From assembly GCA_021767625.1 (NCBI GenBank), contig JAASTB010000001.1, positions 1 through 46,263 of the forward strand: 46,263 nucleotides of DNA, read 5' to 3'. Position 1 is the stretch's first letter; the number at the start of each line of letters is the position of its first letter. Below are positions 1-11,216 of the stretch, one piece after another. The translations under genes and the position numbers were made by a program. Source of the stretch: Wenzhouxiangella sp. (GTDB lineage Bacteria > Pseudomonadota > Gammaproteobacteria > Xanthomonadales > Wenzhouxiangellaceae). The notes beneath the pieces were generated by a model, which searched no databases, had not been told where the DNA came from, and was given only the letters and a program-made list of their open reading frames with translations.

Positions 1-1631
1 CGCCCGAAGACGCCGAGGAACCGGGCGTCGACGCCGGCAGCGAGAACGGCAACGGCAACGGCGAAGATGACGACAACGGTAACGAGACCACCATCGATTT
101 CGACGGGCTGGCCGCCCGCGTGATCCGCGTTCCCGTCGAGGCGGGCAACTATTCGTCGCTGAGCGTGGCCGAGAACGGCATCCTCTTCGGCGAATACGAT
201 GCCTTCTACTACGGCCGGGCCCCGGCCGTTGGTCCGCGCCTGAAGCTGTTCAAGTTCGAGGACGAGAAGGTCGTCGACTTCGCCACCGATATCGCCATGG
301 CCGACCCGAGCCTGGACGGCAAGCAGGTCCTGGTTCGCAGCGGCAGCAGCTGGAAGGTCTATCCGATCGCCAAGGAAGGCGGTGAGAGCGAGGACGTGAG
401 CACGTCGGGCATGCAGGCCCGGATCGATCCGATGGCCGAGTGGGCGACGATCTTCGACGAGGTCTGGCGTCGCTTCCGCGACTACTTCTATGTGGCCAAC
501 ATGCACGGTTACGACTGGGAGGCCCTGCGCGATCGCTATCGTCCGCTGCTCGAGCACGTGGCGCACCGCAGCGACCTGAACTACGTCATGGGTGAGATGA
601 TCGCCGAGCTCAACATTTCGCATGCCTATGTCTCCGGCGGCGACGAAGGCCTGCCCGAACGGCCTTCGGTGGCCCTGCTGGGTGCGCGGTTCGAGACGGA
701 CAACGGTCGTTATCGCGTATCGAAAATCCTGGAAGGACAGAACGATGAGCCGCGCTACCGTTCCCCGCTGACCGAGGCGGGCGTGGACGTGTCCGAAGGC
801 GACTACATCCTGGCGATCAACGGCCAGTCGCTGTCGGCTGAAGACAATATCTTCCGCAGGCTGACCGTGCCGTCCGGCCAGGCGCTGGCCCTGACCGTTT
901 CGTCGCGGGCAAGCGGGGGCGAGACGCGTGAAGTGCTGGTCGAGCCGATCGGTAGCGAGAGCAACCTGTTCTACCTGGCCTGGGTGCTCGACAACCATCG
1001 TCGCGTGACCGAGGCGACCGACGGCCGGGTCGGTTACCTGCACGTTCCCGACATGGGGCCGGACGGAATCCGCGAGTTCATCAAGTGGTTCTACGGCCAG
1101 ATCCGCAAGGACGGCCTGGTGATCGACGTGCGCTCCAACGGCGGCGGCAACGTCTCGCAGATGCTCATCGAACGCCTCTCGCGCAAGCCTCTTTCCCTCG
1201 GCTACTCGCGCACCATGGAGAACGTCTCGACGTATCCCAACGAGGCCTTCAACGGCCACATGGCCGCGATTCTCGACGAGAACTCCGCTTCCGACGGCGA
1301 TATCTTCCCCTGGCAGTTCCGCAATGCCGGGCTGGGGCCGCTCATCGGCAAGAAATCCTGGGGCGGCGTGACCGGTATCACCAGCCACGGCCCGGTGATC
1401 GACGGCGGCTCGGTCAACGTGCCCGAGTTCGGATTCCTCAACACTGATGGCGAGTGGGTCATCGAGGGCGAGGGCGTCGAGCCGGACATCGAGGTGGAAA
1501 ACGACCCGGCCAGCGTGATTGCCGGTGAGGATCCGCAGCTCGAGCGCGCCATCGAGGAAGTGATGAAGCAGATCGAAGCCGATCCGCCTGGCTTCCCCGA
1601 GCGGCCCGAGCCGCCGGTGAAGATCGATTGA
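1..1631 (+). CDS. Tricorn-like S41 serine protease, C-terminal part (5' truncated)
   Basis: The reading frame is open at the left edge, so the gene begins outside the window. The visible part starts with an Asn/Gly/Asp-rich linker (about positions 30-90). It continues with an IDFDGL element and a beta-propeller end typical of tricorn proteases, then a PDZ-like segment (about 680-960) and an S41 catalytic domain to the end. Visible active-site candidates are the His in ISHAY at 621-623, the Ser of the SASDGD motif at 1290-1292, and a late Glu in the GEWVIEGEGVEPD stretch. In tricorn, a large peptidase that degrades oligopeptides released by other proteases, the catalytic set is Ser/His/Ser/Glu; assigning residues here is by analogy. 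No convincing stem with a T-run follows the stop. The class is secure; whether it is cytosolic or exported cannot be judged without the N-terminus. Confidence 0.88.
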   Translation, partial: PEDAEEPGVDAGSENGNGNGEDDDNGNETTIDFDGLAARVIRVPVEAGNYSSLSVAENGILFGEYDAFYYGRAPAVGPRLKLFKFEDEKVVDFATDIAMADPSLDGKQVLVRSGSSWKVYPIAKEGGESEDVSTSGMQARIDPMAEWATIFDEVWRRFRDYFYVANMHGYDWEALRDRYRPLLEHVAHRSDLNYVMGEMIAELNISHAYVSGGDEGLPERPSVALLGARFETDNGRYRVSKILEGQNDEPRYRSPLTEAGVDVSEGDYILAINGQSLSAEDNIFRRLTVPSGQALALTVSSRASGGETREVLVEPIGSESNLFYLAWVLDNHRRVTEATDGRVGYLHVPDMGPDGIREFIKWFYGQIRKDGLVIDVRSNGGGNVSQMLIERLSRKPLSLGYSRTMENVSTYPNEAFNGHMAAILDENSASDGDIFPWQFRNAGLGPLIGKKSWGGVTGITSHGPVIDGGSVNVPEFGFLNTDGEWVIEGEGVEPDIEVENDPASVIAGEDPQLERAIEEVMKQIEADPPGFPERPEPPVKID

Positions 1632-1788
1632 ATCCCGGCTTTCGCGGGTCGGCCCACCGGGCCGGCCCGCGCTTGTCCTCGATCCCTCCCGCCTCGCTCC
1701 CGGAACGGAGTAGGGCATTTGCCATAAATCCCGTCTTCGTGCCCTTCGCCTAACGTCCGGTTAATCATTTCCGCCGGAAAATGGCGGC

Positions 1789-3426
1789 ATGAATGATTTC
1801 GCCTACCCGAACATGAATCTCACCGGCCGCGAGGCGCATCCCTCCGGTCACGCGCGGCCTTGGCTGAATACCGCGGCCGTCTGGATCCTCTGGCTGATTC
1901 CCGTCGTGCTGTCCATCTTCGTCCGACCGGTCTTCCCGGTGGACGAAACGCGTTACCTGTCGGTCGCATGGAACATGTGGCAGGAGGGGCAGTTCCTCGT
2001 GCCGATGCTCAACGACGCGTATTACACGCACAAGCCGCCGCTGCTTTTCTGGCTCATTCACGCGGGCTGGTCGGTCTTCGGCGTCAACGACTGGTGGCCC
2101 CGGCTGATCCAGCCCACCGCGGCGATCGGCTCGCTGCTGCTGCTTCGCGGCATCGCCGCCCGCCTGTGGCCCGGGCGGCGCAGTGTTCGCAGTCTGGCGC
2201 CTGCGGTCTTCGCCGCGGGCTGGTTCGCGACCCTCTACGCACCGGCCGTCATGTTCGACTATCTGGTCGTGTTCTCGGCGCTGCTGGCGACCTACGGTCT
2301 CGCTGGCCGGCCGGTGCGCTGGCCGCTGGTCGCGCTGGGTCTGGCGCTCGGTCTTCTTTCCAAGGGGCCGGTGATACTGGTCTACACCTTGCCGGCGTTG
2401 TTGGCCGCGCCCTGGTGGACGAGCAAGCCGGAAGACGGATGGAAGTCCTGGTACCTCCGCGTGACGGCGGTCCTTGCCCTGGGAGCCGTACCCATCCTGG
2501 CCTGGTTGCTGATGGCCTGGTCGGTCGCCGGTGACGCTTTCCTGTCGGAGATACTCTGGCGCCAGACGGCCGATCGCATCAGCGGCGACATGGGGCATGG
2601 TCGCCCGATCTGGTGGTACCTGCCCCTGCTGCCGCTATTGGGATTGCCCTGGATCTTCTGGCCGCCGTTGTGGCGCGCGATCCGCGGCCTCCGCGTCGAT
2701 CGTGGATTGAAGCTGTCCTTCGGCAGCGCGGTATTCGGTTTCATCATTCTCAGCCTGGTCGGGGGAAAACAGTCGCACTACCTGTTGCCCCTGCTCGCGC
2801 TGGCGACTCCCGGACTCGCCGGGATTCTCGATTCGGGCGTGCGAATCCGGCGTCTGGACGGACTGCCCCTGGCCCTCGTTCTCGGCGTCTTTGGCGTGGC
2901 GATGATGATTCCCGGGCTCGGTGTCGGACCCTCCAGCTGGCCGGAGTGGGTCGCGACAATCTCTCCCGGCTGGGGTGCGTTGCTGCTGATGGTGGCCGTA
3001 GCGCTGGTCTGGTCCGAGCCGAAGTCAGCGTCCGAGGCGGGGGTATTCCATCTGGCGGCCACGAGCCTGCTGGCGCTCGCGGTAATCTGCGGCCCGGTGG
3101 CCGCGGCGAGGGAGAGTCACGACCTGGGCGAGATCGCTTCGGTGGTAAGCGCCTACCAGTCGCGCGAAAAGCCGGTCGCATGGCTGGGTCATTACCAGGG
3201 CCAGTTCAACTACACGGGCCGCTTGCACCAGCCGGTCGTCGAACTGGATTTCGAGGAAGCGCGAGACTGGTTGGCGGAACACCCGGATGCCATCGTCGCC
3301 ACCCGCACCAAGCACCTGGCCGGAGCGGTGCCCGAGCCGCTCTTCATCCAGCCTTATCGCTCCGGGTCTCTTGCCCTGTACCGTGCGTCCGATCTGGTAT
3401 CCGACCGGATTTCCTTCGAACCGTAA
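1789..3426 (+). CDS. GT39/ArnT-like membrane glycosyltransferase
   Basis: A 545-residue polytopic inner-membrane protein with many hydrophobic segments. The first periplasmic loop carries PVDETRY at about residues 50-56, an acidic pair that is the expected catalytic site of GT39/ArnT-type enzymes. It is followed by the HKPPLLFWL signature at about residues 81-89. Family members move sugars from polyprenyl-phosphate donors to lipid A or proteins. The sugar and acceptor here cannot be told, and no arn or pmr genes lie nearby, so ArnT itself is not claimed. The start at 1789 is an ATG about 160 nt after the protease stop. The gene is convergent with gcvP across the repeat-filled gap at 3427-3705. 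Confidence 0.85.
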   Translation: MNDFAYPNMNLTGREAHPSGHARPWLNTAAVWILWLIPVVLSIFVRPVFPVDETRYLSVAWNMWQEGQFLVPMLNDAYYTHKPPLLFWLIHAGWSVFGVNDWWPRLIQPTAAIGSLLLLRGIAARLWPGRRSVRSLAPAVFAAGWFATLYAPAVMFDYLVVFSALLATYGLAGRPVRWPLVALGLALGLLSKGPVILVYTLPALLAAPWWTSKPEDGWKSWYLRVTAVLALGAVPILAWLLMAWSVAGDAFLSEILWRQTADRISGDMGHGRPIWWYLPLLPLLGLPWIFWPPLWRAIRGLRVDRGLKLSFGSAVFGFIILSLVGGKQSHYLLPLLALATPGLAGILDSGVRIRRLDGLPLALVLGVFGVAMMIPGLGVGPSSWPEWVATISPGWGALLLMVAVALVWSEPKSASEAGVFHLAATSLLALAVICGPVAAARESHDLGEIASVVSAYQSREKPVAWLGHYQGQFNYTGRLHQPVVELDFEEARDWLAEHPDAIVATRTKHLAGAVPEPLFIQPYRSGSLALYRASDLVSDRISFEP

Positions 3427-3494
3427 GTTGGTCGGCACGGCGCTAAATGACCGCGCTCTTGGAGTCTGGGGTTGCTTTGGTTCGAGACCGCTTA

Positions 3495-3690
3495 TTGCCC
3501 CGGCCGGGGGACATCCGCTTCAGTTCGACGCGGTGGCGAGGCCCTCAGCGGATGTCCCCCGGCCGGGGCAAACGCTCTGTGTCGAATGCCCACCCATCTT
3601 TAACCGCCCCGCCAGCTCACGGCGGTGGTGGGCCTGCTGAAGGCCTCGCCACCGCGTCGAACTGAAGCAGATCAACTACCGCCGTGAGCT
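3495..3690. repeat. Interlocking inverted repeats: two hairpins with mutually complementary loops
   Basis: This fills most of the 279-nt gap between two convergent genes. Arm A (3495-3519) and arm A' (3547-3571) are a perfect 25-bp inverted repeat with a 27-nt loop. The loop, with the last bases of arm A (3517-3543), is perfectly inverted as a 27-bp copy at 3642-3668. That second copy sits inside another hairpin with arms 3614-3629 and 3675-3690 (13 bp perfect, extended to 16 bp through one G-U). So the DNA can form either two separate hairpins with complementary loops or one long duplex. No transposase, T-run or ORF accompanies it. The position between gene ends suggests a role in 3'-end formation or a REP/BIME-like element. 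The repeat family is not recognised. Confidence 0.9.
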
Positions 3691-3705
3691 AGCCCCACTA
3701 CACCC

Positions 3706-6614
<2,909 letters not shown>

Positions 6615-6618
<4 letters not shown>

Positions 6619-7529
6619 TGCAGAAGCAGTCCTTGCGCGGAAGTCTTGAACAGGTAGTGGTCGATCAGCAGGAAGGCGAACAGGGCCATCAGGTAGACGA
6701 CCGAATAGTTGAACATGCTCATGGCGAGTTGCTCGTTCTTCGAACGCATGATGGCGATCGCGTAGCCGAGGAACCCGATATTGAGGATCGTAGCGCCGAC
6801 CAGGTAGGCCAGGCCGCTCATCCCCGTCAGCCACGGCAGTAGCGTGACGAGCACCAGGATGATCGTATAGAACAGGATCTGCCAGCGCGTGAACTTCACG
6901 CCGTGGGTGACGGGCAGCATGGGCACGTCGGCCGAGGCGTAGTCCTCGCGCCGGTGGATGGCAAGCGCCCAGAAGTGGGGCGGCGTCCACACGAAGATGA
7001 TCAAAAACAGGATCAGGGCGTGGGCGTGGATGTCACCGGTCACGGCGACCCAGCCCAGGACGGGCGGTGCGGCACCCGCGGCCCCGCCGATGACGATGTT
7101 CTGGGGCGTGGCGCGCTTGAGCCAGGCGGTGTAGATCACGGCGTAGCCGATCAGGCTGGCGAAAGTCAGCACCGCGGTGAGCGGGTTGACCAGCACGGTG
7201 AGGATCACCATCGACACCGCCGCCAGCAGCAGGGCGAAGGTCAGCGCCTGCTTGCGATTGACCTGGCCGGTGGGCAGGGGGCGGTTGCGGGTCCGCGCCA
7301 TGATGCGGTCGGCGCGCTCGTCGAGCAGGTGGTTTATGGCCGCCGCCGCTGCCGCCGCCATACCGATGCCCAGCGTGCCCCATACCAGCGCGTGGAGCGG
7401 GATCATGCCGGGCGTGGCCAGGGCCATGCCGACGATGGCAGTGAAGACGATCAGCGCGACCACCCGCAGCTTGCACAGGCCCAGAAAGAAGCGCGTTCGC
7501 TGCCAGATTGATGCAGTCGCTGCCGTCAT
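6615..7529 (-). CDS. cyoE: Protoheme IX farnesyltransferase (heme O synthase)
   Basis: A 304-residue UbiA-superfamily membrane prenyltransferase that converts heme B to heme O for heme-copper oxidases. The Asp-rich prenyl-diphosphate site is visible in NHLLDERADRIMARTRNRPLP at about residues 65-85. Multiple transmembrane helices follow, and the loop IFVWTPPHFWALA is typical of CtaB/CyoE. It lies 42 nt after the SCO-like gene and overlaps gcvP by 4 nt, so SURF1, the SCO-like gene, cyoE and gcvP probably share one transcript. A ctaA (heme A synthase) gene often sits just upstream of ctaB in such clusters and is absent here. Confidence 0.95.
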
Positions 7530-7571
7530 GTCCGCTCGTCGGAGGGTGGTCGGTAAGCCAGGGAAACGGGC

Positions 7572-8150
7572 CTACTCGGGCCCGGTCTGCGTCCAGGTGA
7601 GCAGGCGCGAGAGATCCCGTCGCATGCCGTTGAGGTCCGCATCCTGCGGGTAACGCAATATTATATGGCCCTTGGGGTCGACGATGTAGCTGATTGCCTC
7701 GAGCCCGGCGTCCGGCAGGGCCGGGGACAGGGCGCTGCCGGCGTCGCCTTCGAAGACGCGATAGTCGTCGGCCAACTCGTGAATTTCGGCGAGGGTCTCT
7801 TCGTCGACTTCTCCCGGCGTGACGAACATCAGGGCCACTTCCGGCTGGTGGCGGTCCTGGCCGAGACGGATCTGACGCAGCCAGTAGAGGTCTTCCAGGC
7901 AGGCGTCGTCGCAGCCGGCCGCACGGTAGTGCAGCAGCTGCCACTGGCCGGCCAGGGTTTCGCGGGTCACGGTTTCGCCGGCGGCGGTCTTCTGCTCGAA
8001 CTCGGGCAGTCGCACGGCCGGCTGGAGCAGCTCGCCGTAGTTGCGGGTGCTGCCGGGGCGCCAGTCGAGCCACTGGCTGTTGAGCAGTATCGCGATCACC
8101 ACGGGGGCGAGGAAGAGGGCCAGGACGGCGAAAATGGTGGTCTTCTTCAT
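7572..8150 (-). CDS. SCO-like membrane-anchored thioredoxin-fold protein of the cytochrome oxidase assembly group
   Basis: 192 residues: one N-terminal transmembrane segment (about 5-25), then a thioredoxin-like domain facing the periplasm. A CxxxC pair (CDDAC, Cys80 and Cys84) stands where SCO/SenC copper chaperones have theirs, and IVDPKGHI resembles the late SCO strand. The conserved SCO histidine just before that strand (DHS-type) is not seen; the sequence there reads AISYIVDPKG. It may therefore act in thiol-disulfide exchange or bind copper differently. The ATG at 8150 was chosen because MKKTTIFAVL begins a good signal anchor. It overlaps the SURF1 stop as ATGA. The frame is open 40 codons further upstream, which is SURF1 shadow. 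Confidence 0.75.
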   Translation of the reverse strand: MKKTTIFAVLALFLAPVVIAILLNSQWLDWRPGSTRNYGELLQPAVRLPEFEQKTAAGETVTRETLAGQWQLLHYRAAGCDDACLEDLYWLRQIRLGQDRHQPEVALMFVTPGEVDEETLAEIHELADDYRVFEGDAGSALSPALPDAGLEAISYIVDPKGHIILRYPQDADLNGMRRDLSRLLTWTQTGPE

Positions 8151-8863
8151 GATTTCCGAATCTTGCGCCAGGTCAGTGCGACCCAGATGAGAAACACCGC
8201 GGCCGCCATCGTGATCCACTGCCAGGCGTAGGCGAGATGGCGGTCGGGTCCGAAATTGACCGGGCGCCATTCGTCTCCGGTCAGGTGCGCGGGGTGTGCC
8301 GGGTCGAGCAGGATCACGCGGTCGGCGAGTTCCGAACCGAGCGCCTCCTCGACGCGGTCGAGGTCGAGATAGGTGACCAGGTTGGGCCAGTCGTCTGCAT
8401 CGAGGGGACGGGCTTCGCCCAGTTGGCGTCCGACGCGCGGCGGGCTGGTCAGCCGGCCGCTGATCGAGACGGCAGTCTCGGGGGCCTCGACCCGGGGCAG
8501 GGGGGCCTGCCTGGAAGCAAGCGGATGCCAGCCGCGGTTGACCAGCCAGCTCCGGTCCATGCCGTCGGGACGAAACGGCGTGAATACGTGCACACCTGCC
8601 TGGCCGGCGCGAATCTGATTGTCGAGCAAGACGTTGCGGGACGGCTCGAAGCTGCCCGTGGCGCGCACTTGGGCATAGGCCGCATCAGCGGGCAGTGGCT
8701 CGTCGAGGGCGATTTCTGCGGCCTGTTCCCAGGCCTGCATCAGGTCGCGTTTTTCGTCCGCCCGGTCGAACTGCCAGGCGGCCAGTCGCGCGCACATCAG
8801 AATGACGAGAACGGCCGCAAGGTGCGGCAACCAGCGAATGATGAAGGACGAGGGCCTGCTCAT
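8147..8863 (-). CDS. SURF1 family cytochrome oxidase biogenesis protein
   Basis: 238 residues with the SURF1 plan: an N-terminal transmembrane helix (about 8-26), a periplasmic domain, and a C-terminal helix (about 210-230). Family features are the N-terminal CARLAAWQFDRADEKRDL (the LGxWQLxRxxWK region), the middle DNQIRAGQAGVHVFTPF and VNRGWHP, and a late YAWQWITMAAAVFLIW. SURF1 proteins help insert heme A into subunit I of aa3-type oxidases. The gene leads the minus-strand operon and is divergent from the DUF2909 gene; a symmetric TTATAA-type box lies between them. The oxidase structural genes are outside this window. Confidence 0.9.
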   Translation of the reverse strand: MSRPSSFIIRWLPHLAAVLVILMCARLAAWQFDRADEKRDLMQAWEQAAEIALDEPLPADAAYAQVRATGSFEPSRNVLLDNQIRAGQAGVHVFTPFRPDGMDRSWLVNRGWHPLASRQAPLPRVEAPETAVSISGRLTSPPRVGRQLGEARPLDADDWPNLVTYLDLDRVEEALGSELADRVILLDPAHPAHLTGDEWRPVNFGPDRHLAYAWQWITMAAAVFLIWVALTWRKIRKS

Positions 8864-8874
8864 GACGGGACGGC

Positions 8875-8882
8875 ATTATAAT
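8875..8882. promoter_or_regulatory. Symmetric -10-like box (ATTATAAT) between divergent SURF1 and DUF2909 genes
   Basis: The palindrome reads TATAAT on the plus strand at 8877-8882 and again on the minus strand at 8880-8875, so one element could serve both genes. Predicted starts would be near 8889 (23 nt before the DUF2909 start) and near 8868 (5 nt before the SURF1 ATG, a nearly leaderless message). No good TTGACA box was found on either side, so the call rests on the -10 match alone. Confidence 0.4.
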
Positions 8883-8911
8883 CGACGCAACACTCAGCCC
8901 GGAGCTCTACC

Positions 8912-9142
8912 TTGCTCAGCAAAGTCCTGATCATCGCTGCTTTCCTCGTCATCCTGTACACCCTGGCGTCCAGCTTCTATTTTCTGGTCAAGGATTCAGG
9001 AGAGGGTGAACGCACCGTGCGACGCCTGAGCTGGCGCGTAGGGCTCTCGCTGGGTCTGGTGATCCTGTTGTGGATTGCTTTCCAGCTCGGCTGGATCGAG
9101 CCCCAGGGCGTCAACCCGGTCCGCTATCCGGGCGGCGGCTGA
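8912..9142 (+). CDS. DUF2909 twin-transmembrane protein
   Basis: A 76-residue protein with two hydrophobic helices (about 3-27 and 47-65) and the family motif SSFYFLVKDSGEGERTVRRL between them. DUF2909 genes are commonly neighbours of cytochrome c oxidase assembly genes; no biochemical role is known to me. The start is TTG at 8912, supported by a GGAG at 8901-8904 with 7-nt spacing and by the family N-terminus. It is divergent from SURF1 and convergent with the peroxiredoxin gene, whose stop lies 9 nt away. Confidence 0.88.
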   Translation: MLSKVLIIAAFLVILYTLASSFYFLVKDSGEGERTVRRLSWRVGLSLGLVILLWIAFQLGWIEPQGVNPVRYPGGG

Positions 9143-9151
9143 GGCGGGCCC

Positions 9152-9646
9152 TCAGTCGCCGGAGTCGAGCCGTTCCAGGACGCTGTCGGCGCTCGAGACC
9201 CGGAATTCGCCGGGACCTTCGACCATCAGATGCTTGATGACGCCGTCCTGCACGATCATGGCGAAGCGCTGGGCGCGCTTGCCCATTCCGAATCCGCTGG
9301 CGTCCATTTCCAGGCCAAGGGCGCGCGTGAATTCGCCGTTGCCGTCGGCCGCCATGACGATGGCTTCGCCCACGCCCACGGATTTGCCCCAGGCGTCCAT
9401 GACGAAGACATCGTTGACCGCCATGCACACGATGCGGTCGACGCCGGCGGCGCGAATTTCTTCGGCGCGTTCGACGAAGCCCGGCAGGTGCCTGGCCGAG
9501 CAGGTCGGAGTGAATGCGCCGGGCACGGCGAAAAGGACCGTCGTGCCGGCGCCGAGAAGGGTCGTGGTCGACTGGCCGGAAGGGCCTTCCGGCGTCATCA
9601 CGGTCAGGGTCGCTTCGGGGACGCGGTCCCCAACGGTTACCGTCAT
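9152..9646 (-). CDS. Peroxiredoxin, Prx5/AhpC-TSA redoxin family
   Basis: A 164-residue thiol peroxidase. The peroxidatic cysteine is Cys49 in PGAFTPTCS, the Prx5 signature, and the C-terminal half carries the RAQRFAMIVQDGVI strand of the family. A second cysteine at about 74 (IVCMAVND) matches the region often conserved in Prx5 homologues. Prx5-type enzymes reduce hydroperoxides using glutaredoxin or thioredoxin; no fused glutaredoxin domain is present, so the reductant must come from elsewhere. trxB is 21 kb away in this window. It follows pilH by 14 nt, so the two may be co-transcribed, although no functional link is obvious. Confidence 0.92.
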   Translation of the reverse strand: MTVTVGDRVPEATLTVMTPEGPSGQSTTTLLGAGTTVLFAVPGAFTPTCSARHLPGFVERAEEIRAAGVDRIVCMAVNDVFVMDAWGKSVGVGEAIVMAADGNGEFTRALGLEMDASGFGMGKRAQRFAMIVQDGVIKHLMVEGPGEFRVSSADSVLERLDSGD

Positions 9647-9660
9647 GGCTGGAGTCTCGT

Positions 9661-10026
9661 TCAGCCGCCGAGCGCGCTGTCGATGGCCTTGAGAAGCTCT
9701 TTCTTGTCGACCGGCTTGGTGATGTAGGCAGCGGCGCCCTGGCGCATGCCCCAGATGCGGTCGGTTTCCTGGTCCTTCGTGGTCACGAAGATGATCGGAA
9801 TGTTCGCGGTCGACTCTTCCTTGGCGATGCGGCGCGTGGCCTGGAAGCCGTTGAGTCCGGGCATGACGATATCCATAAGGATGACGTCGGGCACGTGGGC
9901 CTTGGCCTGCTCGACACCTTCCTCGCCGCTGGAGGCGGTGATGACCTCGTGGCCCCCGCCTTCGACGATCTTCTGGAGCGAGTACAGGTGAGTCTCGGAG
10001 TCGTCTACGATCAGAATCTTGGCCAT
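9661..10026 (-). CDS. pilH: PilH-type single-domain response regulator of twitching motility
   Basis: 121 residues forming one CheY-like receiver. Acidic residues Asp8 and Asp9, the phospho-acceptor Asp52 in ILMDIVMPGLNGFQATR, and the Lys of ITKPVD are all present. The long match around MDIVMPGLNGFQATR and IFVTTKDQETDRIWGMRQGA is characteristic of PilH, which with PilG and ChpA controls type IV pilus extension and retraction. The rest of the pil-chp cluster is not adjacent. The only other pilus-linked gene in the window is the FimX-like one at 40612-42669. Confidence 0.88.
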   Translation of the reverse strand: MAKILIVDDSETHLYSLQKIVEGGGHEVITASSGEEGVEQAKAHVPDVILMDIVMPGLNGFQATRRIAKEESTANIPIIFVTTKDQETDRIWGMRQGAAAYITKPVDKKELLKAIDSALGG

Positions 10027-10118
10027 GGGAATCCCTTCTTGAAAGTTGTGTTGCTCAAGCTCGAATCGGAACCATCATACCCGAAACCCGGGCGACAGGT
10101 CCCCCCTTGGATGCGTCT

Positions 10119-11129
<1,011 letters not shown>

Positions 11130-11143
11130 GATCGGGCTGGGTC

Positions 11144-11204
11144 GTCCGTAGTCCGTAGCCCGTGGTCGGTAGTCCGGCGCTCAGGGCACGGACTACCGAC
11201 CACG
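11144..11204. repeat. Heptamer array with inverted copy between lpd and the acuI-like gene
   Basis: Five consecutive 7-nt units lie at 11144-11178: GTCCGTA, GTCCGTA, GCCCGTG, GTCGGTA, GTCCGGC. The segment 11161-11176 is repeated perfectly inverted at 11189-11204 (16-bp stem, 12-nt loop). No T-run follows, so it is not a typical intrinsic terminator, but it could stop or protect the lpd transcript. The architecture, a short-period array plus an inverted copy, recurs at 12670-12881 and 25155-25487 with different unit sequences. Confidence 0.9.
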
Positions 11205-11216
11205 AAGCACAGGTTC

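Noticed and set aside
1660..1788. Possible terminator after the tricorn-like gene
   Set aside because: Only a weak GGCC-type stem with no T-run was found, not enough to call.
3495..3690. Insertion sequence remnant with terminal inverted repeats
   Set aside because: No transposase fragment lies between any pair of repeats, the largest loop is too small, and no target-site duplication was seen.
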